Source: Cymbomonas tetramitiformis
Taxonomy: Eukaryota; Chlorophyta; Pyramimonadophyceae; Pyramimonadales; Pyramimonadaceae
Length of the DNA stretch: 64,000 bases
Assembly: GCA_001247695.2 (NCBI GenBank)
Contig: LGRX02015975.1
Location: forward strand, 1-64,000
Direction: 5' to 3'
This document shows, one piece after another, positions 1 through 12,500 of this stretch (positions within the stretch are counted from its first letter, which is position 1; each line of letters starts with the position of its first letter). A program made the position numbers and the translations under genes. The notes under the pieces were generated by a model, which was not told where the DNA came from, did no database searches, and saw nothing but the letters and a program-made list of their open reading frames with translations.

Positions 1-2
1 CC

Positions 3-560
3 GGAACCCCTTCCACGGTTTCCCCGAGTGTTTCAACCACCTCCCCATCCACCTCCGCAACTGCCCCCCCCACTGGAACCCCCACTACTGCCTCACCGAC
101 CGCCCCCCCAACCACCTCTCCCACAGGCTCCCCAACCGTATCCCCTACTGCGACATCCGCTGGTCGCCGCCGTCTCGCTGCTGTTCCGTATCCTCCACCT
201 CCCTCCGACCCTCACCCCACCTCCATGCCAGCCTACACGCCAGAAGCCTTTGCACCGGCGGTTAAGCCAGATCCCTCCGGCGCCAAGCCCCGCCGGCGCA
301 GCCCGACCATACACCTGGCGGACGCAGCCCACCGCGAGAAGGCGCTCAACGCGCACCTCCGCGAACAGTTCAACATCACAGACGTGCCGGCGCACCGCAT
401 CAAGAGCCCCCTCACCCCCGGGTCCCAGGAGGGGGTAGCCAGCAGCCGCCGCGCCCTGCAGTCCGCCTGGACCTGGAGTGACACCGCCACATGGGGCGGC
501 AACTGCCCGCCAAACACGTGCGAGCTGGACACGGAAATTGTTCTCATTCTCGCGGGCCAG
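3..560 (+). other. Visible 5' exon: Thr/Ser/Pro-rich tether and start of first G8 domain
   Basis: The frame starting at base 3 is open from the window edge. About 60 residues are almost only Thr, Ser, Pro and Ala, which resembles a heavily O-glycosylated spacer. A short basic patch (GRRRLAAV) and a hydrophilic stretch follow, then WTWSDTATWGGNCPP, the typical opening of a G8 domain. The exon ends at GGCCAG|GTGGGT in phase 0. The true start codon and signal peptide must lie left of the window. The same bases read as Pro-rich or Arg-rich in other frames, but only this frame leads into G8. Confidence 0.75.
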
Positions 561-3500
561 GTGGGTTGCCACGTCAGCACGCGTCGCAGATGCATGCATG
601 TAGTCACCTCCCCTGCTCTGTGCGCATGTGGCGAGACCTGTCTGGGATTGGATACAATGTTTGGCACGCGCATGGCGGAGACTCTCCGAGGTGACGGCGC
701 ACATGCACCCAGCATACGATGTACGGAATGTTGCACCGCCCTTTTAGGGGGCGGCTGTTTGCCTACGTGCTCACGTGTTGCGTGCCGGGCGACCTTCTGG
801 AGCGTCAGGTGATGACGCTGGACATGGACATCCGCGTGCGCATCCTTATTGTTGAGGGCGAGCTGCATCTCTCCGACGACAAGGTGCCTCCCCGCCGTTT
901 GTCTGATGCCGCTTTCCACTCGAGCATAGGTCGCCCGTCGCTCGTCACGAAAGTGCATTCGGCATGTGTCTGGCCTCGGAATAGCGTCATCCTTGGCGGG
1001 GTCCTTGGCGGGACGGATGCGACGCAAGCTCGGACCATCTGTGTGCTATTGGGAGCTTTGATCAGTTTGTAAGCCGGGGCGACGAGAGGTTGCAAGTCGG
1101 TCGTTGAACTGTACACTTGCCAGCGGCTCTTAGGAAGCTGGGCGATGTATTACCGAAAGGGTGTAACTGCCGGCGGATCCCAGCAGGTCCGTTGATTGCG
1201 GATGTGTCCGATCAGCAGGTCCGTTGATTGCGGATGTGTCTGATCAGCAGGTCCGTCATTTGCGGATGTGTCTGATCAGCAGGTCCGTTGATTCTTGAAT
1301 ATGTCTGATCAGCAGGTCCGTCCATTTCGGATGTGTCCGATCAACAGGTCCGTTGATTGCGGATGTGTCTGATCAGCAGGTCCGCCATTTCGGATGTGTC
1401 GATCAGCAGGTCCGTTGATTGCGGATGTGTCTGATCAGCAGGTCCGTCATTTGCGGATGTGTCCTATCAACAGGTCCGTCATTTGCGGATGTGTCCGATC
1501 AACAGGTCCGGTGATTAGCGGTGTGCGGTCCGGCGGGTCCTAAGGTCGTTTGCGGATGTGTCTGATCATCAGGTCCGTCATTTGCGGATGTGTACGATCA
1601 GCAGGTCCGTTGATTGCGGATGTGTCTGATCAGCAGGTCGTCATTTGCGGATGTGTCTGATCAGCAGGTCCGTTGATTGCAGATGTGTCTGATTGCCGCT
1701 GGCTTCTTGCTCAGCTGGCAGATGGCGGAAGTGCGTGTGGCTCCTGGCATAGCGCAGAGAGCCTCGGTGCAGGGAAAGGCTCGAGTGGCTACGCAGGCCG
1801 CCTTTTCCAGCCAGGTAGTTGCGCGCCTGATGTGGAGGGGGGGGGGACGCAATGGGTGCCGCCTCGGGGACCCACAGGACTTGGTAATCGAGGCGGAGGC
1901 GATCATTGTGAACGGCGCAGGCGCTGTGCTGCAGGCGGGCACGGTTTCCCAGCCGCATGCACGCAACGTCGAAATCGTTCTGTGCGGCGACATCTACACC
2001 CCCATGCTGCCAGTGTTTGGCATCAAGGTGCTGGCCGTCCACTCGCAGGGGAGGATCTCCCTCCACGGCACCCCCACGTCGGCTTGGACTCGCCTGGCGC
2101 TGCCGGCTTACCCTGGGGACACCACTCTAACGCTGCAGTCCGGAGTGGACTGGGTGGTCGGTGACCTGATTGTGCTGGCACCCACCTCCGCGCTGTGGTC
2201 CGAGGACGAGGCGTTCACTGTGGTGGGCGTCGGTGGGGGGGGCACGGTGCTGACCCTCAACGCCTCTGTGGCGTACACGCACGCGGCGCACACGGAGACG
2301 GTGACCTCGGACCATGGCGCGCGCAGCATCGAGATGTACGCCGAGGTGGCGAAGCTGAACCGCAACATCAAGATCCACGGAGTGCATCGGCGCCACCTGT
2401 CGAGTGGCACCACACTGCTGGAGGACGGCACCCGAGTGTCCTGGCAGGATAACTCCACCCGCGAGTTCCACGTGGCCAACCAGTTTGGGGCGCAGGTGAT
2501 GATGTTCGAGCTCGCCGACGCGCAGCTGCACCACGTGGAGCTGAACTTCATGGGGCAGGCGTTCCAGATGGGCCGCTACGCCGTCCACTTCCACAAGTCG
2601 ATCGATATGACGGGATCGCAGATGACCAACTGCGTGGTGCACCGCTCGTTCAACCGTGTGCTGACTATCCATGCCACAGACCACCTCCTCGTCCAGAACA
2701 ACGTTGGCTATGACATCATGGTGGGCTTGGCCCTCTCCCCCATTCCCTCCGGGCTCTCCCCGTCCTCTCCTTTCACCCCTTCCTATGCCTCCTCCCCCTC
2801 CCCCATTCCCGCTGCCCCTTCTACGTCCCTCACCGCCTGTCCCCCCTCTCCCCTCCTCCGAGGAACCGCCTCGCAGCCCGGCCGTCCTTGCGCCGCGTCC
2901 CCTTCACTCGGCTGTCAAGAACGCGAGTCTGATTTCGCCAGAATTGACGTGCCACGTGGCGCTTTCACTAAGCGCAATCTTTTTGCAGGGCATTGGCAGG
3001 CAGGGGCATGTTTTCACTGGCTGCGAGCTGCGCAGGCAGCGGCAAGGGAGCATGGGCACATATTCCGGGGGCGTGAGCTGACTGGCTTCTGTGGCGCCCT
3101 CTCATTGGGTGTGAATATCGAGGAGGGTGGGTGGCAGAGCGGACACACTTTTACAGGAGGTGACGCGGCGGCGGCGGTGGCAGGGGCGGGTTCCAGTGAC
3201 TCGCAGCTTTGCGTGCACTGCTGCGTCGGGGCAGCACGCTTGTGCGGTGCTTTGCTTGATGTTCTCGTTGGGCCCTCGGGTGCTCCTCGCGTCTCTAAGT
3301 GTGTGACGGCGACGGGGCGGCAGCCGTGGCGGTAGTGGCGCTTTTGCAGTAGGCGTGAGCGGTGCGGCGGGACGGCGGCGGCGGCGGCAGGGTAATGCGA
3401 TCTTCCTGGAGGAAGGTGGGGAGACTGAGAACCGCATCGAGCGGAACCTGGTGATCCGCAACGTGAACAGTCTCTCCCTCCAGAGCGAGGACGCCGTGGC

Positions 3501-6500
3501 CTCCGCCTTCTGGATCTCCAACCCCACCAACTACTTCGAGGGCAACGTGGCGGCAGGGTGCATGGAGCACGGCTTTTGGTTCGACCTCATCGACAAGGTC
3601 ATGGCGACCTCCCTGGATCTCCCCCACGCGCAGAACATCAATCCGCAAACATCTCCCCTCGGCTCCTTCAACAATAACGTGGCCCACTCCACGAGACGCG
3701 GTGAGGCCCTGCAAGGGAGGCTTCCCATCTTACATTCCTGGCGAATGCCCCGTCCCTCCGATATTAAGAGCACTCCAATCTGACGCTCAGAAGCGCAGCT
3801 CAGCGCGGCATCAACTGCTTAGCTTCACCCGCAGTCCGATCAGGGGATACCGGGCCGCCAAGGGCCGAACCGGCACGCGCATTTGCAGGTGCCCCTCTCG
3901 CAGGAAGGGGTTGCTGTGGTTGTGCTGCGTGGTGAAGGTGTGGGGCGCTGCCTCGGTCCATGCAGGGTTGCGCATCATGCTGCACTTCCAGCCGACGGAG
4001 CGAACGTACATGTGGAACTTCACGGGCTACGCGAATGAGTTCGGCACGGAGATCACGCCCAACGATTCGCTGCACCCGTCCACCGTGGGCATCACCGAGG
4101 TGTCCTTCGAGAACTTCCGCCTCGCGGATAACTCCATCGCCAACTTCCTCATCGCGTGCACCACACCGGCGGGGAACTGGTTTGGGCCTCAGGTGTGTGC
4201 GAGCGGGGCGAGGCACAACGAGGGGGGGCTCCTTGGACTGCTCCCGCGGTCCGCGTGTGATCAAACCGTGGAGGCTATCATGTGAGCGCTGTGTACGCCG
4301 AGCTCATTTTTTAGGGCTCTCTCGGGAGGAGGGTCGGTGCGAACAGCTGGTGGGATGGGGCCATCTCGGACCTTGCACAGAACCAGGGTCGCCTTGGCCG
4401 CCCCTTCAGTTTTCCCCCGCTTCAGCCGGCTCGCCACCTGGAGAGAAGGGAGTGGCTGCTGTGTGGGGGGAGGGTGACAGGTGAACAACGCGCTCGTGGT
4501 GGGCCGCAGCGGCGTGCAGTGGGGGACCGCGGCCCGCCTAACAGGGAAGGGCGTGTGGTTCGGCGGGCCGGCGACCCGCTTTGCCTGGGTCAACGGCAGC
4601 ACCTTCGCGAACTTCGGGAGCGACACCAGCGTCTTCGGCGGCTGCAACGACTGCATGCCTTTGGCCGGAGGGCAGGAGCACCGTCTCAGCGATATCCGCT
4701 TCGAAAACTGCGCCACGCGGTTCGGATATCAGTGGGCCCACGAGTGTACCTACTATGACATTGACGGCACCTCGACCGGCTACGCCGGCGGTTGGGCCAC
4801 GCAAGCTACGAACCTGCTGCCCTTTACCACCGGCACCTCCTCAATAGACGGGTCGCAGGTGACGCAGCACTGCTGGATGGCTACCTTCGGGGGCGCGGTA
4901 CGCCCCTGAGCCCCCATGTCGGCGATGCCCCTCTGCCCGCCCCATCTGCTCTTCGGCAGGAGAGGCGAGTCCGGGAAGCTCCTGCGGCACCAGGGCTTCT
5001 GATTATCCGCTAGAGTGCGTGCGATCGGATTCCTAGAGCTTCCGTGCAGTTGTGTGGCCTGGATCATCGAGAGCCGAGCAAAACATGCACCTCGTGGCGC
5101 TCGCTCCCGAGGGGAGACCGCCTTACAGAGACGCGCGCACAGCACTGGTGTAGCTGTTGATACTCCCAGCAGGTGCCTCCGTGGGTGACCACGTCGGCCT
5201 CACAGCTGAAGCTCAGACTTGTGCGCCGCGCGCTGAGTGGGCCTGCCACGCCTGGGGGGGGGCGCCCGGGCGCCACGTGGACAGGTGTGCGACAGCACGG
5301 TGAAGATGCGGTATCTGACCTGGGACAACGCGGACCCCATGGACTTGAACCACAAGGTGGTGAAGTTCACAAGCCGGCACGGCACGCAGTTTGTCCAACC
5401 GCACAAGGCGATGCATGGCATCACCAACTATGCAGGCGCTCCGTGCCCCGGCTGCGGCGATCACGCCATCCTCCCATCCAACGAGGTGTACACCTTCCAC
5501 CCGTGCTACGGCCACAATGGGATGTCCTGCCCGGACGGCTCCAGTGGCACCTCGGCCGACTGGTTCGTGCAGCCGAAGGTGGTGCAGATTGCCGGCCATC
5601 TGATGGAGGAGGGCGAGAGCCTGGCCATCCGCATGCGGCGCATGTCGGACCCGTACCTGTTCTCGGAGGTGTGGAACAACGGGCAGGGCGACGACGACAA
5701 AGTGGTGCGCGCCCTCCCGGATGCTGCTCGATCCATGGAGGGCCTCTGCGTAGGCTTCGGGACCCCACCGATGACGCCAGCCGCGCCACACATTGGCGAG
5801 CAGGCAGCGGCGCCTCGGTGACGTCCGCTGGAGGAGGATTCGCGCGATGCCTTGATGGCGCCTGCTGTTGGGCGCCCCGGAGCATGGTGCGGTGGCGGAG
5901 GTGCTGGGTAACTCGGGCCGTGCGACGCGGGAGAGGCCGAGGCTGCGCCACTGACTCGGGCCTTGCGCTGCTGCACTCCTGATGACTGCCAGCTGCGTGA
6001 TCGCATGCGTCCCCGCTGCCTACTGAATAGAAATCCAACCTGCCGGTTGGCCCAGTGGACTGGAGGGCTTGCGGATAGCTATGGATGGAAGTGTGAAGCC
6101 CGGTGCGAGTCCGATGTGCCAGCAGCTGCCTCGCTGTGCCAAGCATTGGTTGAGGGGAGGGGGCCGGGGGCGGGCGGGGGGGCGTTGGGCAGTACACCAT
6201 CAGTAACGGGCAGAGCCTTGCGGAGGCGTCGTGGTCTGCCGCGCAGTCCGCGTCCTCCAGCGCGCTGGGCACGTGGTATTACGACGAGCCGGAGAATAAA
6301 TTCTCTCTCGTGGTCAACCAGCAGGCCTCGGAGTACGGCCGCCGCTTCGATATAAAGCCGAGGCCCTCTGCCCGACTTGCGGCTGCTGCTACCCGCTCCG
6401 CGCCGCCCGCCCAGCCCCCCACCGCCCCCTCCATCCTCCTCCCTCCCCCGTTGCCCCCTTACCCGCCGCTGCTACCCCATGGGCCACCGCCACTGCCGCC

Positions 6501-9500
6501 ACCTCCGCCTCCACCACCGCCGCCCATCCCCCCTCCTCCGCCGCCCTATGGCGAGTTCCTGTGGTCAGACCCTGCCACGTGGGCCTCGATCAACAAGGCG
6601 GTCCCGGTGGATGGCGACGAGGTGGAGGTCCCGGGGCACTGGACCCTCGTTGTGGACACCCACACCGCCGTGGTGCGGAAGGTGTCGGTGCTGGGGGTGC
6701 TGACCTTCTCCACCGAGGTGGATGCGTCGCTGTCCACGTACCACCTGCATGTGAGTAAGTTTGGTAATGTGTCCATCGGCAGCGTGGCGGAGCCGCATCG
6801 GCGTCAGGTGCATTCCGCCGGCCACCATCCCCCGGCCTCTTCCGTCGCACACGCTCCACCCAATGCCCACTCCGGCTGCGTGTTCGATAGTCGAGAGGGT
6901 GTCCTGCTCGGCTTCCTCTCCCCACGGTCCACGCACATCCACAGCACGCGGGGCTCAGTGCCGGGCACATCCACAGCACGCGGGGCTCAGTGCCGGGCTC
7001 AGTGCCGGGCTCAGTGCCGGGCTAGGGGGTGTTGCCCCTGTTTCCGTGTGGAGATAAACAGATAGTCGTCAACTTGCTACCAGTCCCCCCGCCCAGGGAT
7101 CCCCCCTCGCTGCCGAGATCTCCAGCATGCCGAGGACAACGCCGCAGTGGCGCCAGGCTGCCCCCTCTCCGGGCCTTGATCCGGACCCATGGGGCGCGCT
7201 CCGCTGTGGTGTCGGCCATGGCTGCAGAGGGCCAGCGCGGCCCGGCGGCATGGAAGGGAGGGAGATGTGACCCTGAGGTGGCACCAGCGCATCCGCCCTC
7301 GAGGAGACATGTGGCATTTGGGCTCAACCCAATCGGCTGATTGGATGTGGTGTGAGGTGCGGCACTCCAGGCCTCCATCCTGCTGCACGGGGACCGCCTG
7401 GAGGACCAGACCAACCCCATGGCCACCAGCAAGTCCATCATCGTTGAGGGAGGGATGCAGATGATTGGGCCGGAGTGCTCAGCCAGCTGGGCCAAGCTGG
7501 CGCTCACCGCCTCTGCGGGCGCCACGTCTGTCACCATCAACGTGCCAGCCCAGCAGGCGGCGGACTGCTGGCTTGTGGGCGACAAGCTCGTTGTGACGCC
7601 CTCGAGGTTCTTCGGGAATCGGTAGGGCGTCTCCCCAACCCGAGGGGGTGGACAGATTCCGTGTGGCGGCGGTCGAGTGTGGAGCTCGCCCGCAGTTACA
7701 GGTCTGCCGGGTGACCCCTAGGCTTGAGGCCCTGGAGGCCGCGAGGCACTTCCCCTCCAAAGCTGTCAGGCGTGGAGCCTCGTCGAACGCCAGAAGGAGC
7801 GCCACGCCTGCCTTCGCTGCTGGGGTGGCGCCTCTTGGGGGACGCCTCTCGGGGGAAGCAGCATGCGAGGAGGGTGGCGAGAGGAAGGGATATTCCCCTC
7901 GCAACCCTCCTCGCAATTCTGGTGAATCTCGGGCCGCACGATGCAACGATGCACAGCGCGGCTCCGGAGACGATTAGGGAGGCGTGCTTGGCGACTCTGT
8001 GAGTGGGGAGGCAAGGGAATGGCTGCACCGGCGAGTGAGATGTGTAAAGGTGTTGATCCTGGAAGTTAATGGAGGGGGGAGGGGCATATCTGCCATCAAG
8101 GTTTGATCTTCGAAGGGGGCTAAAGGGAAGCTTGAGATGCAAAGAGAGGGGTGAGCATCCTTCGGTAGGTTGATGGGAGGGGGGCAGGGGGATACGATGA
8201 AGTATGAGGCGCCAGGGCCGGGGGGGCGGGGTGGTGAGGAGTATCAGGCACGAGTACGACGAAGTCACCGTGACCGCAGTGGAGACGTCCTCCGAGGGGC
8301 TCATCACCCTCCAGCTGGATGCTGCATTGGCATATGCCCACGTGGGGCTGACGGAGATTTCCGGCGGGGGCCTTTCCGTGCAGCTCGCGGCGGAGGTGGG
8401 CCGGCTGTCGCGCAACCTGCGGGTGGAGGGCGCCGACGGGGACACGCTCTCCTCCACCTACCAACAATTTGGCGCACGCCTCACCACGGAGGGGGGCGGG
8501 GAGCTGCACCTCCGAGGGGTAGAGTTCTACCGCGCCGGCCAGCTTGGCGGGTACGCACATTCGTAGTCGCGACCTCGATAAGTGTTGCGTCATCAACTTG
8601 CGCACTGGCGCATGCGATGCCCTCTTTATTTGACACGTCGGTGCCTGCAGACTGCCACACGCGATGGCCCGCTGCGGCATGTGACGTCCTGCTGCAGCAT
8701 TCGACGCCAGCCTCGAACGCTGCGGAGTTCGGGGGAACCGGATACCCTGGACTGCCCAGCGCTTCATCGCCAGCGCTGTCTCGGCAGTCCATAAGCACCA
8801 AGCGGAGCCCTCGGATGCAGCCCAAGCTGGCGATCAAAGCGGTCAAGTCGTTCGCCACAGGCATTTGGCATAACAGCGTTCTGGGCAGTCACTCGCTGTT
8901 GAGAGCAACATTGGCCGCCTCCTTGTGACTGGGCCTCGTGGTGACTGTGCCTCGTTGTGACTGTGCCTCGTGGTGACTGTGCCTCGTTGTGACTCATGGG
9001 CGATGTGCTGCGGGGAGTGGGGGGGGATGAGTGCAGGTATGGGACGTATCCGGACGCTGTGGCGCTGTACCAGACCGACAAGGCCACGGTGGAGCACTGC
9101 GCGTTCCACGACCTGTACCACGTGGCGCTGGGGGTGTACGCGAGCTCCAGCGCCCACGTCCGCAACAACGTGATGTTCGGCGGCAGCCCTAGCGCGAGCC
9201 CGGGGTTCCGTATCATGGCGGTGGCGCTCTTCGCAAAGGACGCGGAGGCCCACTTCGCAGGGAACCTGCTCATAGGGAGCAAGAACGGCAATGGCAGGGA
9301 CGCCGCCAACTGCCTCGCCTCGGATAATTATTTGGAAGCCGACGCGGGAATATCGCAGCGGTACAGGCGGAGCACGGTGACGAACAACGTGGCGGTCGGG
9401 TGCGAGGTGGGGTACTTCCTGCGCGGAGCGGACTGCGGCTCGGGGAACCACGAGGGCAACGAGGTGCGCTCGGCGCTGACCGGGTACTGGTTCTACGGCC

Positions 9501-12500
9501 GGCGCAACACTCACTGCGTCGAGATCTCCGGGCTGATTGCGTGGCGAACGGACGTTGGGATCTACAGCGGCTTCCTGCCCGAGAGCTGGGGGGGAGCCAT
9601 GCTCTCACTCCACCCAACCGGAACGGTACGATGCGGGATAGGCCCATTTCGCCCGATCCGTGCGAGGCGCATCTAGGCGCCCCCCAGGCTGCTGCAACCA
9701 TGCTGGCAACTTGTCCCTCGCTCTCCAGGCTTTGAGCTATGCGTCTCGATGCGCCGCGCCGCGCCTTCTGGGCTGCCTGTGTGCAGATCTCCTCTCCAGC
9801 CACCCCCCTCCCCCCCCTATCCCCTGCAAGAGCGACACAAAATACCAAACCCGACGGGATCCTTCCCACCTCCGCAATCCTCCCTTCCTCAGCCTCCACA
9901 GAGCTTCTCCGGGCTGAACCGCTTGCCGTCCCTCGGCACTGCTCAAATGAGAGTCACCGAGAGCCATGATAGGCCGCATGTATAAGGCTCGCCATTGAGT
10001 GCCCACTCGCTTCCAGGCTTCACCACGTCCCATCGCTGATGCCCCGGGGCCGTGCATCGCGCCCGCGCTGTTGCCCCGGGGCCGCGCAGTGCCGGGATCA
10101 GAGCGAGCGGCTGGGAACCCGGAATCCCGGAAATTTGCCGAGCTGTGGCCTCGGCTTGGGCCATCCATCCGGGTCTGTGAAACCCGGGGCCCGTGATCCA
10201 CGCACGCGCCGCTTGAGTGCCGTGTGCGGCGCCGGTCCCCTGTGATCCACGCGCGCGCCGCTTGAGTGCTGTGCGCGGCGCCGGTCCCCCGAGATCGGAT
10301 TTTCCACTCCCTGATGGGCCGCGGTGTGCTGGGCGGAGCCAGGCGCGGGAGTTCCGCTTGCGTGGCTTCAAGGCGGTGCAGAACAAGGAGACTTCCCTGG
10401 CGTTCATCAACTTTAACGCCGCGCCCCAGGACAACGTGTACTTGACCTTCCACATCACGGGGTGCTTGTTCGCAGGAGGGTTCGAAGCGGCTGGAGCCCC
10501 CTCGGAGGACTGGGCGGAGACCGGGGTGTGGCTGCCTGTGTACACCGCCGGCACCTCCTGGTCAAACCACCAGCTCGAGGTGTCCGAAGGCCCGCACCTG
10601 ATGGGGAGTGACACCATCCGAGCGCAGACCTACCTCAATAACTCCGTGTTCGTCAGCTTCAAGTACGGCAGCAAGGCCATCTCCGTCTTTCAGAGGCAGA
10701 AGGAGGTGCGATCCACGGCTCAGCTTGCAGCCCGCGAGGCTCGTCCCATCCAATGGTACTCGTGTAATTCACCGCAGCAACTTCCGACACGTTTCCTGTG
10801 GAACTGGAGCCCCTTTCAGCCGTCTGTAATATCCAGTGCCCTCTGACTGCCCGTCGATGCGGGAGTGGCTGCCGCGGCCGCACCCCAACATCCTAGCGTC
10901 CGTGGCATCCCTTGCAACCATTCGCCCCCACAGCACCGTCAGATTGTTGCGGCATTCGCCGGATCGGCTGCAAGCAGCTTACTCTCTGTCAGAGAGGACC
11001 GGGTTCGCTGACCAGCCGTCGGGTTGCGAGGATCGCAGGTGACGCACCCCTGCAAGACCGCCAGCCTCACCTTCCAGGACACTGAGCTGGACAACCGGGT
11101 GTGGTACCCGCCAAGCGGGCGGACGGCGGGTGGACTTAACTCAAAGTGCACCCATGCTTGGGATAAGGACTGCTGCTCGGAGGTGCACTGCGACGCACAC
11201 CGCCACCTGTTGATCCTGGACACGGACGGCTCCCTGCTCGGGGTTAGCGGCGCCACCAGCGGGTCAATCATCTCGCGCTGGGATGTGGGCATGGTGAACC
11301 CAGACGTGTTTGCGGACACAGTGCCCCTTCGCCTTGCCAACAAGTTCACAGACCTCGCCTCCGAGATCGACGCCTCCCGCCAAGGGGTGGCGCGGCCTGG
11401 CTGCGAGTGGGTGGCTGGGTGGGATGCGTACCGCTGCGCGGGGGATGCCGGGCGCCACCGCATGCTATACGTCAAGAGCCTGGATGGCGATGGCATGACC
11501 CGGCGCTTCGGCCCGATCTCGGTGCGCCTCAATGCAACCCCCGCCGCCCGTCACCAGGCGTCATCCGAGCGTCTTAACGTCACGTTGTGAGAAACGCCTC
11601 AGCGCCGCCCTCTGGCCGCAGCTTGGGGTGGCGGTGTGCCCGGTACCAAGAGGCGCACTGTATCTACGGCGGCGTACGGAGCTTTGAGTCCATTGCCAGT
11701 CAAGCGGAACCGGTATATGAATTTATAGACCCGGATCGATCGAAGAAATTCGACCATCTGAGGACATCGTTCGCAGAAAGTTGATCGTCCGCATCGAGAC
11801 TGCCAGACCCTGTCACACAGACCCTTCACAGTTGCCCCATGCGTCAACAGCGTTCTGAGGGTTTCTCTGAATCCTGCCCCCAACCCCCCAATCTGCAGGT
11901 GAGCTCTTGTGTGACACCGGATGCCGAGGGGGTGTGCTCCGACGCGGTGGTAGACACGCTGTCGGGCATGCCGTGGTGGCGCCACTCGGCGGGCAACCAC
12001 CACCGCCGCTCGGCATTCTACCTGATCGTGCGCATGGACCGGCAGCACTCCATTTTCCTGACAGGGAACGCCCCCAAGAAGCTGCAGTTCACGATGCTGG
12101 ACGCGGAGCCGGAGGACAATGTCATGATGACGCTTGACTTTCCGCGACCAAACGCTATCCAGGTGCAGCGCCGCAGCCTCGCCAACGGCAGCTGGACTGC
12201 CGTGGAGGAATACCCCCGCTGCAACTACACATGGGTTAGCGGCCAGGGCAACATCCCCATGACGCCGCTCTCCACCGTGTACTCCGAGGTCTGCCTGCCG
12301 CCCCTTCCCCGCCTTTGCTCCGTTGAATGCTGCGCGTGTTGCTTCGTCCAGGTTTAGGTGTTGTTGCGCGCCAACTTCTCCGCAATGAGGGCGTGTGCGT
12401 GCGTGTGTGACGGTTACTGCCTCTTTGAGGGCGTCGGGGATTCGTCTGCGGCTGGCTCTATTTATATCCAGTGCCTTGGGGCTTTTTACCTGCCGGGGGA

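Larger units (their letters stand above)
6193..12288 (+). other. Pro-rich linker, second G8 domain and second PbH1 module
   Basis: Exon 6193-6807 runs from YTISNGQSLAEASW through a run of 10 or more prolines into a second G8 (FLWSDPATWASINKAVPVDG, then KVSVLGVLTFSTEVDASL). Exons 7371-7621, 8248-8550, 9037-9625, 10343-10705, 11039-11521 and 11899-12288 carry the rest. AEVGRLSRNLRVEG mirrors AEVAKLNRNIKIHG of the first module, so the two halves look like an ancient internal duplication. Phases 0, 2, 2, 0, 0, 0 agree across every join, including codons split as CG|G and GG|G. Exon 9037-9625 (PbH1 turns such as VRNNVMFGG and VTNNVAVG) is the longest of these. Confidence 0.8.

Noticed and set aside
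1180..1693. CRISPR-like regular array
   Set aside because: Units are contiguous with no unique spacers, and the setting is a eukaryotic intron.
2721..3335. Continuation of the 1677-3335 frame past 2720
   Set aside because: The family pattern resumes at 3391 in a different exon after a GT donor at 2721. The stretch between is Pro/Ser low-complexity intron.
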